From Sacculina carcini (lineage: Eukaryota > Arthropoda > Thecostraca > Sacculinidae): a DNA stretch of 64,000 nt. Shown piece by piece: positions 12,563 to 21,886 of this stretch. The stretch lies in assembly GCA_916048095.2 (NCBI GenBank), contig OU696581.1:8690766-8754765 (forward strand). Reading direction: 5' to 3'. The notes below the pieces were generated by a model. It searched no databases and was not told the origin of the DNA. It was given only the letters and a program-made list of their open reading frames with translations. Position numbers and translations under genes: made by a program. Position 1 is the stretch's first letter. Every line of letters starts with the position of its first letter.

Positions 12563-13303
12563 GGGGCTTCAAACGCAAACGAAGCGATGACTCATTTTTA
12601 TTTAATAAAAACGTCCCGCGGGCAGCAACTATAGACAATAAAACGTTCAATTTCACCGTATAGAATGAATTAATATACAAAACTAACGGATTTGGCTTCA
12701 AGGTCCAGAACGGATCGTGTTCGAGTTCTGAATTATTCCGCACGTCGGGCGGGTTTAAATATGAGGCGGGCTGAGTGAAAATATTTTGTCCAAATAAAGT
12801 TAAAAATAATAAATTTAGACTTTTCGATTGATTAAGGTTTTTATGATTTTGCCATATACATTTTATAATTTGCAATATTTTTTATGAAATGTTCCGCACA
12901 ACGGGCGGGTTTTAATGCTAGTATGTATATATACTGCATGGTGGTCATACAATCCACGTCATGACACTAAAAGGCGTCATCCACGTCAATCCACGTCATC
13001 GCACTACTTTGCATTTTCGTCACTTGATTCCAGGAAAGCGTTCGTGTATGGGAAAGCCGAATATCCGCCACAAGGCCTCATTGGTACTCAAGTATCGACC
13101 GTTTAAATATCTATACTAGCATTAAACCCGCCCGTTGTGTGGAACAATTCATAACATGAAATTCACATTCAATCCATACAAAATATGGAAAATGAATGAA
13201 TGAATGAATGAATAATGAATATATCTGTCTTACACTTTGGTTTATATGCTATATTGGCGGGTTGAGCGAAAAGTATTGATGGGCCGCGTGTTTGAGACCC
13301 CTG
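12563..13303. mobile_element. Probable decayed hAT-like element within the GC-box array
   Basis: Left end CAGGGGCTTCAAACGC and right end GCGTGTTTGAGACCCCTG are imperfect inverted repeats of the CAGGGGTCTCAAAC type common in hAT elements. The flanking octamers GTATAGAT and GCGTAGAC agree at 5 of 8 positions. Members of the GC-box array lie inside it, so one invaded the other. Boundaries are tentative. Confidence 0.5.
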
Positions 13304-13740
13304 GCGTAGACAATCTCAAACTTCTGATTGCAAATTATGATCGAATTGGTTCATTTTGTGATCACAAACTAATAAGTTAGATCACCTCAAATCAGGCTGG
13401 GTCAGGTCAAGATGGTTGGGTTGAATTTGGCAGGTTCGGGTCAGGTTATATTGGGTCTAAATTATAGCGGAAAACATGATAATTTTAGCATTAAATATTA
13501 TAGCGTTAAAAGTATATTAGTACTTGAGCAAATGATGTTGGAAAATGATGTTAAGTTATACATATATTTTGGAAGCATTCGATGACAATGTTTAGTCATT
13601 TTTCATCAATTATATTTGTGTTTGTTTTCGTGTTTGAGTTCTGAATTAGTCCGCACGACGGGCAGCTTTAGATTTGAGGCGGGTTGTGGAAAAACATTTA
13701 AATAAAATTGAGATATAAATTTCACATTTAGACTTTTCTA

Positions 13741-14440
13741 TTGTCCAAAACTCCCCATGGGTTTGGTTTTCTCTTTCTATTTCCTATTATTCATATCAAA
13801 AAATTAAATATAAAAGATGTAAAAATGACAAAATTTCAATCTACATTCAAAATTTTATTTAAACTCCACTCGTCCGATTTTCTTTACTTTTTTCCCTATT
13901 TCTCAAAAACTAATTATCACACATCTAAATAAATTATACCATCATGCTGGGAATTTGGATTTCTGCAGCACGTTATAAATTTTAATTTTCCAGAGTGTAT
14001 TAAAAAAAAGTTACGGCAGTGTGAAGTCAAAATGACAAAGTCAAAAATGCAAAATTTGCACTGAAAACCGTGAATATGTTGGTCAATATTCCTCTATTTG
14101 CTCCTCATAAACCAGCAATGGTACAGCTATTATAATTATACCATTGTGTAAAGCATTTTGTGTTCTACAAGATAGGCTATAATTTATACCCACAAATGAT
14201 ACAAAAACGTGTAAAATTGGCAAAATTCTCAAATACATCCAACATTTCACTTGAACACCGGGCGACTAAAATTAATTCATTTTTCTACCTATTTCTCAGT
14301 AACTACTTGTCACACATTAAAATAAATTATATCATCGTGCTAGAAATTTTGTTTTCTACAATACGGTATAATTTTTAATTTTCCAGTGTATTTGAAGGAA
14401 GTAAAGGCAGTGTAAAGTCAAAAGGACATATTGCCAATTT
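13741..14440. repeat. Diverged tandem duplication, period about 390 bp
   Basis: Sequence at 13800-14040 recurs in diverged form at 14190-14430: both contain a TCACACAT..AAATAAATTAT segment, then ATCATG/CGTGCTGG, TTTTAATTTTCCAG and GGCAGTGTGAAGTCAAAA in the same order. No coding signal. It may continue the satellite-like organisation of the preceding array. Confidence 0.6.
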
Positions 14441-14490
14441 GACAGCTATTATGCGCACTTGCGATTACACAGGAATATACACTCATTAAT

Positions 14491-14960
14491 AGGGCTGTCA
14501 AAAGTCAATAAAGTTAATTTTTCACCTAAAGGTCACTTTCTCATAAGCTACCTAAAACTGCATGAAAAAGTTGTGTACGCTAATTATTAAAAAAGTTATT
14601 AGGTTACCAAAAGTTACTTTTTCATCGTTAGGTTAGCCAAATCATATTAAGTCACGTTTGGTGGTTTGTTGTAAAAATGGTACCAGATCGTAGAGAGGGT
14701 GGAAAAATAGTGCCAACTCGGAAAGAGGATAGAAAAGAAGGACTGGTGTATTTTCTTCCTTCAGTTACTTTTTATGTTCAAGAACAAACGTCAAACAAAC
14801 CGTGTATTTCATATAGCGCACTAATCAGCAAAGGCGTGATAAACATGTGATAAAGCGATACAAAAGTGATAATAACATTTAAACTCAGGTTTTTAGGTTA
14901 CTTTTTCTCGAAAATAAAGTTACTTTTTTCTTATTTTTAGGTTACTTTTTTGACAGCCCT
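14491..14960. mobile_element. TIR element 'AGGGCTGTC', internally deleted copy (470 bp)
   Basis: Ends are the same as in the 9957-11189 copy (AGGGCTGTCAAAAG ... TTTTTTGACAGCCCT). Two internal deletions relative to the long copy are visible: about 690 bp lost at a short TTAGCC junction near 14636, and about 60 bp lost near 14764. The shared core (around TGGTACCAGATC and GTGCCAACTCGGAA) is about 95% identical by eye. This is the typical derivation of a MITE from a longer non-autonomous element. Confidence 0.82.
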
Positions 14961-14972
14961 AGTTATCAGTAA

Positions 14973-15155
14973 TATCTGTCTACACACGTTCGCGCCACTG
15001 CCAAAATAGATGAACACAGTGTGTGCCCGCGATATGAGGACTATCAGCGTGGACTTATTCTCTACACGTCGCTGGAATTCTTGACTCAGCAGTCACGGAT
15101 GACCGCCGCCCTCATCAACAGCGGATCCAGAGTGCAATTCCGGGAGTGCGGCTGA
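14973..15155 (+). other. Unrecognised 60-codon open frame between two transposons, possible exon relic
   Basis: Between the element ending at 14960 and the MITE starting at 15119 lies a GC-richer island with an open frame. It reads STHVRATAKIDEH, then RYEDYQRGLILYTSLEF, then LTQQSRMTAALIN, before entering the MITE and stopping at 15153-15155. The codon choice looks coding-like and a TAG at about 15006 could be a splice acceptor, but there is no obvious donor and I do not recognise the product. It could be a chance frame or an orphaned exon. Confidence 0.25.
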
Positions 15156-15323
15156 ATTATGTATGTGTGACTAGGTAGCGCGTGAAAGACATGACTTGAC
15201 AAATTCTACAGAATGGTGTTTTTCTTGACTTCTTTTAGTGAACCTCTTGGTTATGAGGAGTTGATGGCAGCATTTGGCGGGGGCTTCAACCCCCTGAACC
15301 CCCATCTGGATCCGCCAATAGTG
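15119..15323. mobile_element. MITE family 2 (CAGCGGATCCAGA ends), copy A
   Basis: Starts CAGCGGATCCAGAGTGC and ends CATCTGGATCCGCCAATAGTG, forming inverted repeats around GCGGATCCAGA. It shares its interior (GTGAACCTCTTGGTTATGAG, a GAGTTGATGG core and a C-rich GGCTTCA.CCCCC segment) with the copy at 49056-49309. The CAGTGGCGGATCC-type terminus is common in hAT-derived MITEs. Confidence 0.72.
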
Positions 15324-16171
15324 ACTGTGGTTTGTTCATCCGGGAACGTAGCATCAATGCAAGCAATCAAAACAATGAAATATGATCAAACATCACCAGA
15401 TACTGGCTTGACTCAATAATAACATATATTTCGAGCACATCGATGGCGCTCGATAAATGCCGTACAAAACAACACACTAAAATAAATTAATGCTCATAAA
15501 GTTCTGCCTGGTGTGACATGTAAGTAACTTATTAACGGAAAATTATTAAAAATCAGTCAGCCGTCAACGAAAATTGGACAAATGAAACAAAACAAATATA
15601 CACACGCAAACCAATAAAAGTTTGGTATTTGTGACTGAATAATTAACAGCGCTCAAATTGAACGTTATAAACACCTATTTAAACAAACAATCACTATTTA
15701 AACACCTATCACATCGACACACACATATACACATATACATTGACACATATGAATACCAGTATGAGTGGGACCCGCAATATTGTGCACACACACACACACA
15801 CGCGTGCGTCAAAGACGAAACGCTATACGATGTACAAGAAATAGAAGCTCCGTATTGTGATGAAGAAAATGATAGATGAGATGACGGTGGTGAACAAAAT
15901 GGGTATGGTAGGGGTAATTACCACCAACACTCAGACTAGGGCAACACACAGACCCGCTCGGCACCAGTATATACGTGTGTGTGTGTGTGTGTGTGTGTGT
16001 GTATTTCGAGAAGCACAGGTTGATTTAGCTGATTCAAGGTGACGTATCAACCAAAAGCCCTCCCAAAATATATAAATAACAGTGAAAAGCAGCGGGCAAT
16101 TAAGCTAGACAAGACGAGCATGACAATTGGTAAAAAGCGCACACATGCAGGTATGTAAGCCACGGTTGAGT

Positions 16172-16207
<36 letters not shown>

Positions 16208-16279
16208 CCGCCGCCAGACAGACAGACAGACAGTGTGTGATGCCGTCTTGGACGGCTGAGATCGGGCAGTGCATTGTAA
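15324..16279. other. No gene recognised; 3' flank of the receptor gene
   Basis: AT-rich sequence with short CA tracts (15784-15801), (GT)n at 15976-16001, (CA)n at 16174-16203 and a (CAGA)n block at 16212-16232. The last ~200 bp are probably the 3' untranslated region of the minus-strand receptor gene; no AATAAA signal was found there. Confidence 0.55.
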
Positions 16280-19279
16280 TCAGTTGTCAGTGTGTGGGAG
16301 ACGGCCGGCGGGCAGGTCAGCAGACTGTTGTCGAGGAGCCTGCGACATGAGAGCGCGCACCATTGCAGCGTCAACGTACGGCGAAAAATGCACGGTGGGA
16401 ACGGCAGCCGCGGCGGAGGAGGGCGCCGGACTGCGGGAAAGAGTGGAGGAGGATGAATGGAGAGAGTGGGGAGCAGCGACACTCACACTGCCACCACTGA
16501 CTCCATCAAGCGCGCTGACACAAATGGCGCCATCATCCAGTTGTTCAGCACTGGACGAGACGGAGGTCACGTGCTGACCGACCTCACTGACCGCTCGATC
16601 AAGGTCAGCCAGCACGAGGTCGCCACTGGCCGCAGGCAGCTGCTGGTCGAGAGAATCATCTTGAGCTGCCGCCGAGGCACGAGCAGGAGAGGTGAGGTCG
16701 ACGTTCAGCGAGGCCACCTGGACGTAGAGCGGCGGAGGTGAAGGAGGTGAAGGACGTGGATGGATGACTGGTGCCGGCGACTCAGTCACCGTGTTTGGTT
16801 GCAGTGCATGGTGGGCTGAGTGGATCGAGGAGAAAGACGAGGTGATTGATGTGGCGGCCATCTCCATCACGGCGTCGTCTCCGTCCTGCAGCGGTGCGTC
16901 GTCGCCGCAATGCTGATGGTAGGCGGTGGTGGTGGCACGAGACAGCTGGACGGAGTGGTGGTGGCGTCTCTCGCCCGGCGTCACCACATCTACACCGCGA
17001 TCTGACGCGCCATTGAACAACGGCGACCGCTCGAAATTGTGCAGGCCACTGGGCAGGTTGACTTTGATGGCCCGCAGCTTGGCCCACTGACGCCGCACTC
17101 GACGACACGCCAACGCAAGCAGCACGACACACACGCCAGTGCCAACCAGCCCCGCTAACACGGCGCCCACCGACCCGCCTCTCTCCCCCTCGCTGTCCGC
17201 CATCGCCGTGCTAACTGACAGCCAGGCGCTGGGTCTGCTGCGTCCGCCATCGTACACACTGGCCACGCGCACCAGGTAGGCGGTGGCTGGCAGCAGACGG
17301 CGCACACTGACCACGCTGGCGCCCGAGTTGGCCACCAGTACAGCACGGCGGGAACGCGGGTCGGTGGAGCACCGTTGCTGCGCAGACAACACAGAGGAAG
17401 TGTTGGCTGCATCTGCGAGCGAGTCAGTGCGCGACAGCACGCGACACACATGCACCTCATAGTGTATGCTGAGCGCTGTGGTGATGCAGTCGGCCGTGAA
17501 CGAGAGAGACACGCCGTCAGCTCGCACAGACTCCACCTTGACACTCTGCAACTGGCCCGGGGCAGGGTGGCCACGCGTCACATAACACTCGGCCCAGCGC
17601 AGACCGCTGCCGCCAAGCTGGCCGGTGTTTTCAGCGCGTGACGCCGATAAGGAAGCGTGGGCGACGGCGGCCACAGCCACCACGGGAACGGCGTCATCAG
17701 ACGTCGAGATGTTGGCAGACACGCGGCCACGTGCGGCGCCACGTGCCACGTGTTGCCAGCCGCGCAGCCGGTCGCACTGAGAGTCGGGCGCGACCGGCTT
17801 GTCGCCCCAGAACAGCGTGAATGACGTGGCGACGCGCGGCCCGTCGTGGCGCCACATGACGCGGTACTGGCGCGACGCCAACTGCACCACGGCGATAGCG
17901 TAGGGGAGAGGGGGGCGGCGCGAGGCGGGGGGCACCAGCACGTGCGCCGGTGCCGACTTGCCGAGCTGGTTGCAGCTGGCGACTCCGAGCAGCAGACGGC
18001 CGGCACTCATGTTGACAAGCAGCGCCGAGGTGTTGGTGATGCGCGCCGCAGCCAGCGGCACGGCCATACCTGCCACGTACGTCTCGAGGCAGTAGTTGAA
18101 GCCGGCGGCGTTGTGATGGCGACGATCGACGGGCCGCCAGAAGAGCCGGATGTTCCTGTTGCCGGCGCCGCTTTCTCCCAGCACCTGGAACGAGATGGCG
18201 TCGACCAGCGGAGGCTGTGACGGAGGAGCCGACGCAGTGAGAGCCTCGGCCGTCTCGTAGCTGGACCACACGTGCATGCGCGAGTTGTTGCTGCACCTGA
18301 TGCGGACACGCAGGTGGTAGCGCGTGTGAGGCAGCAGGTGAGCGACCGGCACAACCACTTGTCTGGCGGAATGTCGAGGCAGAGGGTCGGGGGGCGGAAA
18401 CACCAGAGAAGACTTGTTGAGATGCTGGAAAACGGCGTCATACTCGGCCCTGATGAGCAGTTCGATGAACACGGGATGAGGAAACGCCACCAGCGGGAAC
18501 TTGATGCTCAGCGTGACAACCAGCGAGCGAACGGTCACAGAGGATATCTCGACAATCGGAGGCTCGGGAACAATGATCGAATAGGTGGCAAACTGTCGCA
18601 GAGGAAACGTGCGGTTGCCGAGCGCATTGGACGCGGAGACCTTGATGTAGAACGGATCTCGCGACGGCTGAAATATGTTCTCGGGCACTTGACAATTGGT
18701 AGCGCCCGGATAATACGATGAGAAGTGGTGCACGTCGGGATTACTGCATTTCCAGCTGAAGTAATTGGATGTGGCATACGTGACGTGATATATAGTGCGC
18801 ACGGCGTTGTACGGAATAGTCCAGTTGCACACGACACTCTGCCAGTTGAGCACTTGACAAGAGAAATTCTGCAATTCAAGAGGCGTTGATCCGACATTGA
18901 TGACGTTGGCGCAAACTCCCTGCTCGGAGTGAGAAGAGCCGTTCAGACGGCACCAGTACATGTAGGACACAGGCCAGTTGAGCGTCTCGCGCAAAGCCAG
19001 CACTGAGTCATTGACTACGCGGTACTTGGAGCGCTCAATGACAATAGCACCTTCCTTGCTCGACTCATTGGTGAAATATAGGTTGGAGGCATTGTATGGA
19101 CTGATATCCTTCCTCGACCTATCTAGCATGCAGAAAATCTCGAACGATTCATTGCGTCTCACGTTGATTTCGGCTTGTGGAAACGTCGTACCAATGTCAT
19201 TTTCATCAGTACACCTTAGCAAACTCGCATAGCGAATGAATACCAAAATAACTACCAGTTGGGTAATAGAATTAACCAT
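16280..19279 (-). CDS. gp130-like class I cytokine receptor, intronless
   Basis: 999-residue single-pass receptor. It starts at the ATG at 19279 (the frame is open five codons further but without ATG) with a clear signal peptide (MVNSITQLVVILVFIRYASLL). The ectodomain order is an Ig-like region (~35-120), a cytokine-binding module (~135-350), three more fibronectin-III-like domains (~355-695), a transmembrane helix (~702-726) and a ~270-residue Ser/Pro-rich tail. The first CHR domain shows SC-x9-CNW (C141, C151, W153), the classical class I pattern. The second ends in VWSSYE (~338), a degenerate WSxWS. IKVNLPSGL (~738-746), just inside the membrane, could be a Box1 (JAK-binding) motif. I see no canonical YxxQ STAT3 site; tail tyrosines include YVQV and SPYV. 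The Ig+CHR+3xFN3 order is that of gp130/IL6ST and overlaps arthropod Domeless. Absence of introns is unusual for the family. Upstream, a 1.4-kb spacer separates it from a divergent small gene. Confidence 0.85.
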   Translation of the reverse strand: MVNSITQLVVILVFIRYASLLRCTDENDIGTTFPQAEINVRRNESFEIFCMLDRSRKDISPYNASNLYFTNESSKEGAIVIERSKYRVVNDSVLALRETLNWPVSYMYWCRLNGSSHSEQGVCANVINVGSTPLELQNFSCQVLNWQSVVCNWTIPYNAVRTIYHVTYATSNYFSWKCSNPDVHHFSSYYPGATNCQVPENIFQPSRDPFYIKVSASNALGNRTFPLRQFATYSIIVPEPPIVEISSVTVRSLVVTLSIKFPLVAFPHPVFIELLIRAEYDAVFQHLNKSSLVFPPPDPLPRHSARQVVVPVAHLLPHTRYHLRVRIRCSNNSRMHVWSSYETAEALTASAPPSQPPLVDAISFQVLGESGAGNRNIRLFWRPVDRRHHNAAGFNYCLETYVAGMAVPLAAARITNTSALLVNMSAGRLLLGVASCNQLGKSAPAHVLVPPASRRPPLPYAIAVVQLASRQYRVMWRHDGPRVATSFTLFWGDKPVAPDSQCDRLRGWQHVARGAARGRVSANISTSDDAVPVVAVAAVAHASLSASRAENTGQLGGSGLRWAECYVTRGHPAPGQLQSVKVESVRADGVSLSFTADCITTALSIHYEVHVCRVLSRTDSLADAANTSSVLSAQQRCSTDPRSRRAVLVANSGASVVSVRRLLPATAYLVRVASVYDGGRSRPSAWLSVSTAMADSEGERGGSVGAVLAGLVGTGVCVVLLALACRRVRRQWAKLRAIKVNLPSGLHNFERSPLFNGASDRGVDVVTPGERRHHHSVQLSRATTTAYHQHCGDDAPLQDGDDAVMEMAATSITSSFSSIHSAHHALQPNTVTESPAPVIHPRPSPPSPPPLYVQVASLNVDLTSPARASAAAQDDSLDQQLPAASGDLVLADLDRAVSEVGQHVTSVSSSAEQLDDGAICVSALDGVSGGSVSVAAPHSLHSSSSTLSRSPAPSSAAAAVPTVHFSPYVDAAMVRALMSQAPRQQSADLPAGRLPHTDN

Positions 19280-20701
19280 AATAAAATCCCTCAAGGCATC
19301 ATGTAGTAGTGAAGCAGAGCAATCAAGCTAAGGTTTATCCCGTACAATCCGAATTCAGAGCAATCCATGTGACACAACCGAGACAACAACCCAACGACGT
19401 GAAGACACCGCACAACTGCGATATAAACAGCCTGCACCCAGTACAGATTATACACTTGTTGCATACATGCGCCATTATTGTTCGTTTTTTTTTTAATCTT
19501 CATTGAAATTTTTTTTTGCGAGTGATTGATTTGAATTAAAAACAATAAAAAACTTATTTTGCATCTTTCAAGTCATTAATTGCCAATCATAGATGATTGT
19601 CACATTAATCGAAATTCACATGATTCAATGACTTAATTTCATTGCTTCTGTAGATGATACAGCAATATTATGGCTTGTAATTTTTTTCAGGATGTTTTCA
19701 ATATTTGTGTCAAGCTTATAATGGGGTTTATTACGCTATATACGCTCTTCATACAAAATTGAAGTTACGATGTCGTGTACGTAGCTATTGTTCCTCGAAA
19801 TATTGCTTAGTTTTGTGATTTTGTATTGGTTTATATGCAATAGCCTCACGTATGTTCATGTAATTTAAAACTAAATATCGCATTCCTCGATCTGGTGAGT
19901 TTTGGTATTTGATATGGTGTAAAAGAAGCCAGAAACTAAAATATATTACAGACAGGCGCGCGTGGGCATCACCGCCCCACGCGCGCCTACAAGACGTCAC
20001 ACTCCGATCGCACCACAAACACAAACACGACACCACAAACACGACAAGCCGAAATAGCTTGTAAAAGAAGCCGAAATAGCTTGTAACAAAACTGAAGAGA
20101 CTACAATATATTACAGACAGGCGCACGTGGGCATCACTGCCCCACGCGCGCCTACAAGAGTCTTGTTCGTGGTGCGATTGTGGTGTGACGTCTTGTAGGC
20201 GCGCATGGGGCAGTGATGCCCACGCGCGCCTGTCTGTAATATATTTTAGTCTCTCCAGTTTTGTTACATATGGTTTATTTGGTATTGATATTTGGTATAT
20301 GTATGTGCTTGCTGCCGATGGTGTTGCGGATGCCGCTGTATGCATACAGAAAATGTTGTCAAACAGTTCAAAGAGTATTATCTGCATGGGCTATAATAAT
20401 ACTGGTTGGTTCGGGCCACTGACGGCACAAGATTGTCCACGTGTCGATAGTTTTTGTTTTAGATTGAGGTATTTCAATTCATGCGCGTTAGGTGTTTTTG
20501 CAATATTTTTTAATTCTGGTTGAACGCTACGTGTTGGCCAGTCTCACGCTTGCAGCCATATTGGATATAACGCTAATCAAGTGGTTATCAACGCCGTCAC
20601 CTCGTGATCGGCTCGTCACACGACAACTTGATCTTGATCCTATGCAGTTACTGTGCATTTGAATTTATTCGACAACTTCTGTAATCATTCGGTGGGTGAT
20701 A
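19280..20701. promoter_or_regulatory. Divergent intergenic region between the receptor and a small gene
   Basis: AT-rich sequence upstream of both the minus-strand receptor and the plus-strand small gene. It contains three copies of the hairpin repeat (19931-20262) and otherwise no recognisable element. Promoters of both genes should lie at its two ends; no TATA box stands out. Confidence 0.45.
19931..20262. repeat. Three copies of a GC-hairpin repeat, two facing each other
   Basis: Each copy contains a near-perfect hairpin, AGGCGCGCGTGGG...CCCACGCGCGCCT (19954-19988, 20119-20153, 20197-20231), flanked on one side by CTGTCTGTAATATATTTTAG and on the other by ACAAGACGTCACAC-type sequence. Copies 1 and 2 are in one orientation and copy 3 is inverted relative to them, giving a large cruciform-capable structure. 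A further copy lies at 33045-33150 and a partial one at 32283-32335. Confidence 0.82.
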
Positions 20702-21145
20702 ATGGATGTTATTCATGGGCGTATGTATTCTTGGAAGGTGACTGTTTGTGCTGATCATACAAGTGGAGACGGCGTTGACACGTGGCTGTTGAGAATGTCA
20801 CGGGAGACGGTGCCATTGCCGGAGGAACCCAGCGCACTGCAGATACAGCAGGACTTGGACTCGTGTGGCCTCGATGATGTCGTGTTCGCCGACATCTCCG
20901 ACAAGTTGATGCACGCTCAGTCTCCGACCGCCACCGCCTGCTCGACCGAGCAGTTATTTGTGACTGTGCACGCGCTGTGCTCGCTGCACCGACGACTCCG
21001 CGACGAGCAGGAGCGCGCGCTGCAGCTCTCACAGCTGCTGAGTGGCGCGCGCAGTCGACTGGCCCAGCTGATGAGCAGCTTGACGGCTGATATGAACGAG
21101 CACGTAACCGCGACGGCAGCGACCCCTAGTGACTCGGTGGTGTAA
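20702..21145 (+). CDS. Unrecognised small intronless protein, 147 aa
   Basis: The open frame begins at the ATG at 20702 (MDVIHGRMYSWKV); a second ATG eight codons in is an alternative start. The N-terminal half is acidic and mixed. The C-terminal half (about residues 80-130) is Leu/Arg/Glu-rich (LHRRLRDEQERALQLSQLL) and should form an amphipathic helix or coiled coil. It lacks signal peptide and transmembrane segments. Codon choice is GC-rich like that of the neighbouring genes, and an AATAAA lies 92 bp after the stop, both supporting a real gene. I cannot assign a family; a small coiled-coil adaptor is the only description I would risk. Confidence 0.6.
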   Translation: MDVIHGRMYSWKVTVCADHTSGDGVDTWLLRMSRETVPLPEEPSALQIQQDLDSCGLDDVVFADISDKLMHAQSPTATACSTEQLFVTVHALCSLHRRLRDEQERALQLSQLLSGARSRLAQLMSSLTADMNEHVTATAATPSDSVV

Positions 21146-21236
21146 CACTTTGTTTGTGGACAGATATCGCGTGAGAGAACCGCAACAGGTAGTGTGGTTG
21201 CCTCGTTTTCACGCCGCACTGCTTATAGCTGATTCT

Positions 21237-21242
21237 AATAAA
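21237..21242 (+). terminator. AATAAA polyadenylation signal
   Basis: Canonical hexamer 92 bp downstream of the stop codon of the 147-aa gene. The following 21243-21886 has no recognised gene and should include the promoter and 5' leader of SLC38A10. Confidence 0.6.
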
Positions 21243-21886
21243 ACAGTTTGTGTTTCCGCCGTTCATACGAAGAAGGTTGATGTTTCATTAGGAACAGAGT
21301 GAGCAATGCTTATTGAATCTGATTACATAATATACCATTCTTCAAATGGGAGATGACAATTGTTTAATGATTACTCGAATGTCTAAATATCTGGCTGAAT
21401 GTTGAGTGGCTCGTCGCCTCGTATCTTGCACTTCAAGAATGACGCGTGCGTTCGCTGATCCCGCGATTGTGTTAGGATGTAGCACTATTGTGTCCAGTGC
21501 AGTGTATGTTACCCCTGTCAGACAATCTTGGTTAGGTTAGGATATGCCGCAATGTTCGTTGTTGCACCTCTGCTACACTTGACACATGTGCCGGGTCGCT
21601 GGTTTAACTGGACGAAACGCGTCGACAAATGCGTTCTGAGCGTATGAAAAGTTCAATAGATGCGTGCTATCATTGTTCCTGTATGTGCGTGTGTGTGTAT
21701 GTGCGTGTGCGTCGAGTGACAGCGTCCTTGCTGGAATATACTATTGTCGGGTGAAAGTGTTTCGACGCCATGTTGAGTTGCGTCGCGGCTAAAATGCAGG
21801 TGTTTTGTTATTGCAGCTGATTGTGGAGTCGTTGAGAGAGCGGGCGTCGTGGTTTGTTGAAGCACGTGGTTCAGTGCAGCCTGATT

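Larger units (their letters stand above)
11340..13700. repeat. AT-rich array with recurrent GC-rich boxes (CGCACGACGGGCGGGTTT)
   Basis: At least ten copies of a roughly 20-bp GC-rich box (consensus CCGCACGACGGGCGGGTTT) occur at about 11348, 11720, 11900, 12020, 12133, 12199, 12386, 12736, 12891 and 13650, with one inverted copy at 13122-13146. Two box contexts alternate. Type A is preceded by TTCTGAATTATT and followed by AAATATGAGGCGGG. Type B is preceded by AATTGTT and followed by TTTTAATGCTAG. Type-A to type-B intervals of about 110-190 bp have related AT-rich interiors (AAAATATTTTGTC, TTTAGACTTTTC), and a further spacer (GATGTTAAGTTATA...TTTAGTCATTTTTCATT) links B back to A. This looks like a diverged satellite-like or tandem-transposon array; the CTAG-ending type-B box is reminiscent of a Helitron 3' end. 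Confidence 0.7.
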
